Source: Flavobacteriaceae bacterium UBA2000 (lineage in GTDB: Bacteria; Bacteroidota; Bacteroidia; Flavobacteriales; Flavobacteriaceae). Taken from it: a DNA stretch of 12,800 bases. Position 1 is the stretch's first letter. Every line of letters starts with the position of its first letter. The position numbers and the translations under genes were made by a program. Location: the NCBI GenBank assembly GCA_002335345.1, contig DDCS01000008.1:1-12800 (forward strand), read 5' to 3'. The notes beneath the pieces are model-generated. The model was not told the DNA's origin, searched no databases, and worked only from the letters and a program-made list of their open reading frames with translations. Below are positions 7,786 to 12,800 of the stretch, piece by piece.

Positions 7786-8853
7786 ATGAGCCATTCCATA
7801 AAGCCAGGAGTGGCCTCTGGTCAGGAGGTCCAAGCAATTTTCCAACACGCTAAGTCAAAACAATACGCCATGCCCGCGGTTAATGTGGTTGGCTCAAATA
7901 CGATAAACACCGTATTGGAAACTGCGCGCGAAGTCAACGCACCGGTGATTATTCAATTTTCAAATGGTGGGGCGCAATTTAACGCGGGAAAGGGCTTGTC
8001 CAATGAGGGCCAACGCGCTGCCATTGCGGGGAGTATCGCTGGAGCACATCATATCCATGCACTCGCTCAAGCCTATCAGACTCCGGTCATTTTACATACC
8101 GATCACTGTGCTAAAAACCTTTTGCCTTGGATTGATGGCTTAATTAGTGCTAGCGAAGCACATTACGCCCGTACTGGACGGACTTTATTTAGCAGTCATA
8201 TGATTGATCTTTCAGAGGAGCCTTTGGAAGAGAATATCGAAATCTGTAAACGCTACCTCGAGAGAATGAGTAAAATTGGGATGACCTTGGAAATTGAACT
8301 GGGCATTACCGGTGGTGAAGAGGACGGAGTAGATAATTCTGATGTAGACAGTTCGAAACTCTACACACAACCCGAAGAAGTCGCCTATGCTTATGAGCAA
8401 CTCATGCAAGTGAGCGATCAATTTACAGTTGCGGCCGCTTTTGGAAATGTGCATGGTGTTTACAAGCCGGGAAATGTAAAACTCACCCCAAAAATTCTTA
8501 AAAACTCACAAACCTATATTCAAGAAAAATTCGGCACTGGGACTAACCCAATCGATTTTGTCTTCCACGGTGGAAGTGGTTCCACTCTGGACGAAATTCG
8601 CGAATCAATTGGTTATGGTGTGGTTAAAATGAACATTGATACCGATTTACAATTTGCCTTCACAGAAGGGATTCGAGATTATATGGTGGGGCAATATGAA
8701 TATCTAAAAACGCAAATCGGGAATCCAGACGGCGGTGATCTGCCAAACAAAAAATATTACGACCCACGTAAATGGTTACGCGAAGGTGAGGTGACGTTTA
8801 AAGCGCGCTTGAAAAAAGCCTTTGAAGATTTAAACAATATAGATACCTTGTAA
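7786..8853 (+). CDS. fbaA: Class II fructose-bisphosphate aldolase
   Basis: Zinc-dependent cytosolic aldolase of glycolysis and gluconeogenesis: fructose 1,6-bisphosphate to dihydroxyacetone phosphate plus glyceraldehyde 3-phosphate. The product is 355 aa, of the E. coli FbaA type (359 aa), and key residues follow E. coli numbering minus three. HTDH at 104-107 gives catalytic Asp106 and zinc ligand His107. LEIELGITGGEEDGVDN at 168-184 gives Glu171 and catalytic Glu179. NVHGVYKPGN at 221-230 gives zinc ligand His223. FHGGSGST at 260-267 gives zinc ligand His261 and the phosphate-binding loop. MNIDTDLQFAFT at 282-293 is the conserved substrate-side motif. All catalytic and metal residues are present, so it should be active. 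The accD start lies 16 bp downstream on the same strand, so they probably form one operon linking central carbon flow with fatty-acid synthesis. Confidence 0.98.
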   Translation: MSHSIKPGVASGQEVQAIFQHAKSKQYAMPAVNVVGSNTINTVLETAREVNAPVIIQFSNGGAQFNAGKGLSNEGQRAAIAGSIAGAHHIHALAQAYQTPVILHTDHCAKNLLPWIDGLISASEAHYARTGRTLFSSHMIDLSEEPLEENIEICKRYLERMSKIGMTLEIELGITGGEEDGVDNSDVDSSKLYTQPEEVAYAYEQLMQVSDQFTVAAAFGNVHGVYKPGNVKLTPKILKNSQTYIQEKFGTGTNPIDFVFHGGSGSTLDEIRESIGYGVVKMNIDTDLQFAFTEGIRDYMVGQYEYLKTQIGNPDGGDLPNKKYYDPRKWLREGEVTFKARLKKAFEDLNNIDTL

Positions 8854-8869
8854 ACAAATAACAAGTCCT

Positions 8870-9739
8870 ATGGCCTGGTTCAAACGTACAACAAAAGGAA
8901 TTCAAACGCCGACGGAGCTCAAAAAAGACGTTCCTAAAGGATTGTGGTATAAGTCCCCTACTGGAAAGATTGTCGACGCAGAAGAGTTGGCACGCAATTT
9001 CTACGTGAGTCCGGAGGACGGTTATCACGTGCGTGTTGGCAGTAAAGAGTACTTCGAGATTTTATTTGACGACAATAAGTTCAAGGAACTCGACAAGGAT
9101 TTAAGATCTAAGGATACCTTAAAGTTTCAAGACACCAAAAAATATACGGACCGGCTAAAGGAAGCTGAAAAGAAAACAAATCTAAAGGATGCTGTGCGCA
9201 CTGCAGTCGGGCGTTCTATGGGTGAAGACTTAGTGGTCGCTTGTATGGATTTCGGTTTTATCGGAGGCTCTATGGGAAGTGTTGTCGGGGAAAAAATTGC
9301 CCGAGCAGCAGACTATGCACTTAAAAACAAAACGCCCCTATTGATCATTTCCAAAAGTGGAGGAGCCCGTATGATGGAAGCCGCATTATCCTTAATGCAG
9401 CTGGCCAAAACAAGTGCCAAGTTAGCCCAACTGGCTGACGCCAAAATCCCTTATATTTCGCTTTGCACAGATCCAACCACTGGGGGTACCACCGCGTCCT
9501 TTGCTATGCTTGGGGATATTAATATCAGTGAGCCAGGAGCTTTAATCGGATTTGCCGGCCCTCGTGTCGTTCGTGACACCACAGGAAAAGAGTTGCCTGA
9601 AGGTTTTCAAACCGCAGAATTTCTATTAGAGCACGGTTTCTTAGATTTCATTTCACACAGAAAAGACCTTAAGAAAAACATCAATCGATACCTCGACTTG
9701 ATTCAAAATAAGCCATTACGCACCGTAGTCGAAGCCTAA
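8870..9739 (+). CDS. accD: Acetyl-CoA carboxylase carboxyltransferase beta subunit, zinc-ribbon cysteines absent
   Basis: Beta subunit of the carboxyltransferase that, with AccA, moves CO2 from carboxybiotin to acetyl-CoA to make malonyl-CoA, the first committed step of fatty-acid synthesis; cytosolic. The product is 289 aa. The crotonase-like core is complete: MDFGFIGGSMGSVVGEKI (127-144), SKSGGARMMEAALSLMQ (162-178), CTDPTTGGTTASFAMLGDI (199-217) and EPGALIGFAGPRVV (221-234). Aligned by eye to E. coli AccD, the N-terminal zinc ribbon fold region is present, but all four cysteines are replaced: Ser29 and Gly32 in SPTG, Ser47 and Asp50 in SPED. I recall the same change in other flavobacterial AccD proteins, so this looks like a lineage trait and not decay. 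It is second in an fbaA-accD unit with a 16-bp gap. No clear terminator follows. Confidence 0.97.
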   Translation: MAWFKRTTKGIQTPTELKKDVPKGLWYKSPTGKIVDAEELARNFYVSPEDGYHVRVGSKEYFEILFDDNKFKELDKDLRSKDTLKFQDTKKYTDRLKEAEKKTNLKDAVRTAVGRSMGEDLVVACMDFGFIGGSMGSVVGEKIARAADYALKNKTPLLIISKSGGARMMEAALSLMQLAKTSAKLAQLADAKIPYISLCTDPTTGGTTASFAMLGDINISEPGALIGFAGPRVVRDTTGKELPEGFQTAEFLLEHGFLDFISHRKDLKKNINRYLDLIQNKPLRTVVEA

Positions 9740-9829
9740 ATTGTTTTTAGCGACACCGACGACTCTTCAAGCAGAAAGGGTTGTTTTGCGCGCTAAGTGT
9801 AGCTAATTTATCGCTCGTGGGCCTCGACC

Positions 9830-10672
9830 CTAATCTAAATTAATCGTGAACTCGATACCATTCACCGTAAGAATGGCTGTGGCATCACAAGTGCCGTCAC
9901 CAAAATCGAGTGTCCCGGAAAGATTTTCTTGGGTGATTTGCATCACTCCCGAGACGATATAATCGCACAAAGCCAAGCCGCGTACCAAAGGACTTGTTGG
10001 GTTGACGACCCCAGTTCGCATAAATCCAGTACTTAAGGTTGTTTCCCAATCACCCCAAATGTGGTAGACATTGTCAATCCAAGTTCCTGAACCTACACCT
10101 TCTACCCATTCGACATAGCGCGTTCCTACTCGATTCGCGGTAACACTGCTTCCACTAAAGGCCACAGTAATATTTTCATTAAGACTGGACTGAGGGTTAC
10201 CATTATTATTTTCTGATTCTCTTATGATTTGTCCCCCACCGGTTACCTGATTACTATTGAAGTAAAAATCTTGATACACATAATCTATGGTACGCAATCC
10301 ACCGACTCTCGGACCATACTCAAGAACAATTCGACCCGACACCTCCGGTCCACTGAGCAATTGACATGATGGACCAAAATCAACGATCAGGGTAACTTGC
10401 GTGCCCTCAACATTAACCTCAAAGTCTGGACAGGACGCACCAAAAATTGAATTGGGCATACGTCCGGGTTCTTCTATATAATTATATCCACTCTCTACGA
10501 TGTGTTGAGTGGCCTCAAAAATACCATCAGACTTGGCCGCCAAGGCCGAATCACTCACGGAAACATTCACCTCCGGCACACTATCGTCATTACCTGAGCA
10601 AGAAACCATAATAACCGCCACCGAAAAGGCAAAACAAACTTTCTTAGAGAGCTGAGCAAAGGAATGGGTCAT
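9830..10672 (-). CDS. Hypothetical flavobacterial lipoprotein with two Cys/DFG modules
   Basis: I do not recognise a named family, and function is unknown. The product is 280 aa. Residues 1-25 form a lipoprotein signal (KK at 10-11, hydrophobic VCFAFSVAVIMVS, then Cys25 and SGNDD), so it is likely anchored in the envelope. An acidic/Ser/Ala linker follows (26-50). Two similar segments are visible. About 80-120 starts CPDFEV, passes VDFGPSC (97-103) and ends SGRIVLEYG. About 235-280 starts CDYIVSG, passes LDFGDGTC (255-262) and ends ILTVNGIEFTINL. Each has a paired Cys (81/103 and 236/262), which suggests disulfides in the periplasm or outside the cell. Between them lies a beta-rich region with repeated Gly/Tyr/Trp. 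This pattern recurs in flavobacterial hypothetical lipoproteins as I recall them. It is convergent with accD and divergent from rpsO, and apparently monocistronic. Confidence 0.85.
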   Translation of the reverse strand: MTHSFAQLSKKVCFAFSVAVIMVSCSGNDDSVPEVNVSVSDSALAAKSDGIFEATQHIVESGYNYIEEPGRMPNSIFGASCPDFEVNVEGTQVTLIVDFGPSCQLLSGPEVSGRIVLEYGPRVGGLRTIDYVYQDFYFNSNQVTGGGQIIRESENNNGNPQSSLNENITVAFSGSSVTANRVGTRYVEWVEGVGSGTWIDNVYHIWGDWETTLSTGFMRTGVVNPTSPLVRGLALCDYIVSGVMQITQENLSGTLDFGDGTCDATAILTVNGIEFTINLD

Positions 10673-10785
10673 AATTAAAGGTAGAATTTATAGGTTACAG
10701 TCACAATTGGTCACCAACGGACCCGTTTTTAATGGGCAATGATTGATTTTGTTACAATTATACAGAAAAAAATAATTCAATTTTG

Positions 10786-10793
10786 TATTTTCG
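10786..10793 (+). promoter_or_regulatory. Possible -7 element for rpsO
   Basis: TATTTTCG differs from TAnnTTTG by one base and lies 57 bp before the rpsO ATG. No TTTG or TTG is at the normal -33 distance, so the assignment is tentative. Confidence 0.3.
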
Positions 10794-10796
10794 CGG

Positions 10797-10817
10797 CTCG
10801 ATAATCACGAGGTTATC
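10797..10817 (+). promoter_or_regulatory. Possible structured leader element before rpsO
   Basis: Two short stems share bases: CTCG (10797-10800) with CGAG (10808-10811), and GATAA (10800-10804) with TTATC (10813-10817). Only one can form fully at a time, or both partly in a pseudoknot-like fold. S15 represses its own message through a leader pseudoknot in E. coli, but the stems here are only 4-5 bp, so this is suggestive at most. Confidence 0.2.
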
Positions 10818-10850
10818 AACATACATAAAAATCATTTAAATAATATTGGC

Positions 10851-11120
10851 ATGTATTTATCATCTGAGAAAAAACAAGAAATTTTTAAAAAACACGGCAA
10901 AAGTGTTACCGACACCGGTACTGCCGAAGGCCAAATCGCTCTTTTCACCTACCGAATTCAGCATTTGACCCAGCACCTAAAACGCAATCACAAAGATTAT
11001 AACACAGAGCGCTCGCTAGTAAAACTCGTCGGTAAAAGACGATCTCTACTCGATTATCTAATGAAAAAAGATATTATGCGCTACCGTGCTATAGTCAAAG
11101 AACTAGGCCTACGTAAATAA
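10851..11120 (+). CDS. rpsO: 30S ribosomal protein S15
   Basis: Primary 16S rRNA-binding protein of the small subunit, binding the three-way junction of the central domain (helices 20-22). The product is 89 aa, the normal length. The family signature is visible: HGKSVTDTGTAEGQIALFTYRIQHLTQHLKRNHKDY (residues 15-50, including the conserved D-T-G-x-x-E-x-Q-x-A and the L-x-x-H-x-K/R-x-x-x-K-D motif) and RSLVKLVGKRRSLLDYLMKKD (54-74), then a basic C-terminus. The start at 10851 gives MYLSSEKKQEIF, typical of Bacteroidota. It is followed 4 bp later by a strong intrinsic terminator and then by pnp. The rpsO-pnp order is the widespread bacterial one, but here the terminator should largely separate the two transcripts. 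Confidence 0.98.
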   Translation: MYLSSEKKQEIFKKHGKSVTDTGTAEGQIALFTYRIQHLTQHLKRNHKDYNTERSLVKLVGKRRSLLDYLMKKDIMRYRAIVKELGLRK

Positions 11121-11124
11121 ATTA

Positions 11125-11157
11125 AAAAGGGATACCGTTGGTATCCCTTTTGTTTTT
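11125..11157 (+). terminator. Intrinsic terminator after rpsO
   Basis: A perfect 12-bp stem: AAAAGGGATACC (11125-11136) pairs with GGTATCCCTTTT (11140-11151) around a GTT loop. The trailing T-rich tract TTTTGTTTTT runs from 11148 to 11157. The stem begins 4 bp after the rpsO stop. The A-rich left arm and T-rich right arm could also let it act in the opposite direction, though no minus-strand gene ends here. Confidence 0.92.
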
Positions 11158-11186
11158 GCATTCTTAAGAATTATAGCCTAGCTTTG
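11155..11186 (+). promoter_or_regulatory. Candidate pnp promoter (TTTG - 20 bp - TAGCTTTG)
   Basis: TTTG at 11155-11158 and TAGCTTTG at 11179-11186 match both the -33 TTTG and -7 TAnnTTTG elements of Bacteroidota promoters, with 20 bp between them. This is the best two-part match in the window. The -33 element lies in the T-tract of the rpsO terminator. Initiation would fall around 11191-11194, giving a pnp leader of about 140 nt. Confidence 0.6.
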
Positions 11187-11272
11187 ATTGATCTTACAGA
11201 ATGTAAACAATGCTAAAAAAGCTGAATTGAGTTTTTCATTGGTTCGAAACAACACCACAACAACACAACCTT

Positions 11273-11319
11273 TGGCCGAAAATCGGTCAGCGACCAATTA
11301 AAAGCATCATCTAAGATGC
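11273..11319 (+). promoter_or_regulatory. Structured pnp leader with alternative hairpins
   Basis: Hairpin A pairs TGGCCGA (11273-11279) with TCGGTCA (11283-11289) around AAA, with one G-U pair. Hairpin B pairs GGTC (11285-11288) with GACC (11292-11295) around AGC and uses the right arm of A, so A and B exclude each other. Hairpin C pairs GCATC (11304-11308) with GATGC (11315-11319) and ends 15 nt before the pnp ATG. The stretch 11247-11270 just upstream is almost only A and C, likely unpaired. In E. coli, pnp mRNA is controlled through its structured leader by RNase III and PNPase itself; a similar role here is inference. Confidence 0.4.
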
Positions 11320-11334
11320 ATAAATGAAAAACAA

Positions 11335-12800
11335 ATGATACCTAAAGTATTTAAAGAGGTTATTGACCTCGGGGATGGTCGTCAGATCACCCTAGAAACT
11401 GGAAAACTAGCCAAACAGGCCCATGGTTCTGTCGTGGTTCAGTCTGGTAAATGTATGTTGCTTTGTACTGTAGTTTCTAACTATCAACAAAGTGATGTTG
11501 ACTTTTTGCCTTTGACTGTAGATTATCGCGAGAAATTCGCGGCTTCAGGACGTTATCCTGGAGGATTTTTTAAACGTGAAGCCCGTCCAAGTGATGGTGA
11601 AGTACTCACTATGCGTCTTGTAGACCGCGTGTTGCGTCCTTTGTTTCCAAAAGATTACCATGCAGAAACTCAAGTTATGATTCAATTGATGTCTCATGAT
11701 GAAGAGGTAATGCCTGATGCTTTGGCAGGACTTGCGGCCTCTGCTGCTATTCAATTATCTGATTTCCCTTTTGAATGTCCTATTTCAGAGGTTCGTGTAG
11801 GACGTGTTAATGGTGAATTTATCATTAACCCATCTCGTGCTCAACTTGAAGAAAGTGACATCGATATGGTCATCGGTGCCTCTGCAGACTCTGTCATGAT
11901 GGTGGAAGGAGAAATGAACGAAATTTCAGAAGAGGAAATGACCGAGGCCATTAAAGCCGCTCACGAGGCGATTAAGGTTCAATGTGCTGCTCAGGTGCGC
12001 CTGGCTGAAGCTGTTGGCAAAAAACCAACTCGTGAATATGCCGGCGAACGTGAAGATGAGGCTTTAGCCCAAAGAATTCACGACATGGTGTATGATAAAG
12101 TTTATCAGGTCGCTCAGTCTGGATCAAGTAAGCAAGAGCGCAGCGCTGCCTTTGGTGCCATCAAAGAAGAAGTTAAAGCGAGTTTCTCAGAAGAAGAATT
12201 AGCGGACTACGGTTCTATGATCTCCAAATACTACAGCAAAGCGGAAAAAGAGGCCGTGCGCGATTTGACCCTTAACGAGGGACTTCGTTTGGACGGCAGA
12301 AAAACTACAGATATTCGCCCGATCTGGTGTGAGGTAGATTACCTGCCTTCTACACACGGATCTGCGATTTTTACCCGTGGAGAAACTCAAGCCTTGGCAA
12401 CGGTAACCCTGGGAACCTCTCGAGAGGCCAATCAAATTGATATGCCCTCATTTGAAGGTGAAGAGACATTCTATCTTCACTATAATTTCCCTCCGTTCTC
12501 AACCGGTGAAGCCCGCCCAATTCGCGGTACATCAAGACGAGAAGTGGGGCACGGAAACCTTGCCCAACGCGCATTAAAAGGAATGATCCCTGCGGATTGT
12601 CCTTATACGGTCCGCGTAGTTTCTGAAGTATTAGAGAGTAATGGAAGCTCCTCTATGGCAACGGTTTGTAGTGGGACCATGGCCCTTATGGATGCTGGTG
12701 TACAAATGAAAAAACCAGTCTCTGGAATTGCTATGGGTCTGATTTCTGGAAATGACGGGAAGTACGCTGTATTGTCAGATATCTTAGGAGATGAAGATCA
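11335..12800 (+). CDS. pnp: Polyribonucleotide nucleotidyltransferase (PNPase), 3' end beyond window
   Basis: Phosphorolytic 3'-5' exoribonuclease central to mRNA turnover. I translated 488 whole codons from the ATG at 11335, starting MIPKVFKEVIDLGDGRQ, with no stop before the edge; a full PNPase is about 700-750 aa. The first RNase PH domain covers about 10-145, with VDYREKFAASGRYPGGFFKREARPSD (residues 62-87) and TMRLVDRVLRPLFPK. A helical linker domain follows (about 240-310), rich in Glu/Lys/Ala. The second RNase PH domain begins with LRLDGRKTTDIRPI near 317. SRREVGHG is present, and the phosphate-binding ESNGSSSMATVCSG has Asn436 and Ser438-440. The visible part ends at DILGDED, just short of the catalytic aspartates; the KH and S1 domains lie outside. 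It has its own probable promoter behind the rpsO terminator. Confidence 0.98.
   Translation, partial: MIPKVFKEVIDLGDGRQITLETGKLAKQAHGSVVVQSGKCMLLCTVVSNYQQSDVDFLPLTVDYREKFAASGRYPGGFFKREARPSDGEVLTMRLVDRVLRPLFPKDYHAETQVMIQLMSHDEEVMPDALAGLAASAAIQLSDFPFECPISEVRVGRVNGEFIINPSRAQLEESDIDMVIGASADSVMMVEGEMNEISEEEMTEAIKAAHEAIKVQCAAQVRLAEAVGKKPTREYAGEREDEALAQRIHDMVYDKVYQVAQSGSSKQERSAAFGAIKEEVKASFSEEELADYGSMISKYYSKAEKEAVRDLTLNEGLRLDGRKTTDIRPIWCEVDYLPSTHGSAIFTRGETQALATVTLGTSREANQIDMPSFEGEETFYLHYNFPPFSTGEARPIRGTSRREVGHGNLAQRALKGMIPADCPYTVRVVSEVLESNGSSSMATVCSGTMALMDAGVQMKKPVSGIAMGLISGNDGKYAVLSDILGDED

Noticed and set aside
9740..9829. Terminator between convergent accD and the lipoprotein gene
   Set aside because: I looked for a stem followed by a T-run on both strands and found only short, weak pairings.
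10716..10730. AACGG/CCGTT followed by TTTTT as a terminator
   Set aside because: The stem is 4-5 bp with a 2-4 nt loop and lies upstream of both divergent genes, not after any gene.
1..12800. A novel defence, mobile or biosynthetic system in the window
   Set aside because: Nearly all the coding space is accounted for by recognisable core genes, and no direct repeats, transposase, integrase, CRISPR repeats or compositional island stood out by eye.

Overview
The window is a chromosomal, housekeeping-type stretch from a member of the Bacteroidota, almost certainly a Flavobacteriaceae bacterium. The protein sequences are of flavobacterial type: AccD without a zinc ribbon, PorT/SprT of the type IX secretion system, a BamA/TamA-type lipoprotein (TamL), MenG for menaquinone, and a PNPase beginning MIPKVFKE. 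Several start sites are preceded by TAnnTTTG, the -7 element of the Bacteroidota primary sigma factor. I see no mobile element, CRISPR array, tRNA, rRNA, phage gene or defence gene.

Layout from left to right. (1) Minus strand, 1-2825: trkA followed by trkH, overlapping by one base, encode a Trk-type K+ uptake system. trkH runs off the left edge, probably only a few codons before its end. (2) Plus strand, 2952-4396: menG (menaquinone methyltransferase) and porT (T9SS outer-membrane protein) overlap by 4 bp. (3) Minus strand, 4417-5151: a SpoU/TrmH-family RNA 2'-O-methyltransferase. (4) Plus strand, 5187-9739: tamL, then fbaA (class II fructose-bisphosphate aldolase), then accD (acetyl-CoA carboxylase beta subunit) 16 bp later. 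(5) Minus strand, 9830-10672: an unnamed lipoprotein with two similar Cys/DFG modules. (6) Plus strand, 10851-12800: rpsO (ribosomal protein S15), a strong intrinsic terminator, and then pnp (PNPase), cut by the right edge before its catalytic aspartates and its KH/S1 domains.

Most genes are core functions: ion homeostasis, menaquinone respiration, glycolysis, fatty-acid synthesis, translation and RNA turnover. Two envelope-biogenesis genes (porT, tamL) lie among them. I did not find an undescribed multi-gene system. The points worth a second look are regulatory or structural. These are a canonical-looking promoter for pnp set in the tail of the rpsO terminator, followed by a leader with mutually exclusive hairpins; a divergent gene pair that both start with TTG, only 35 bp apart; loss of all four zinc-ribbon cysteines in AccD; and the duplicated Cys/DFG architecture of the uncharacterised lipoprotein.
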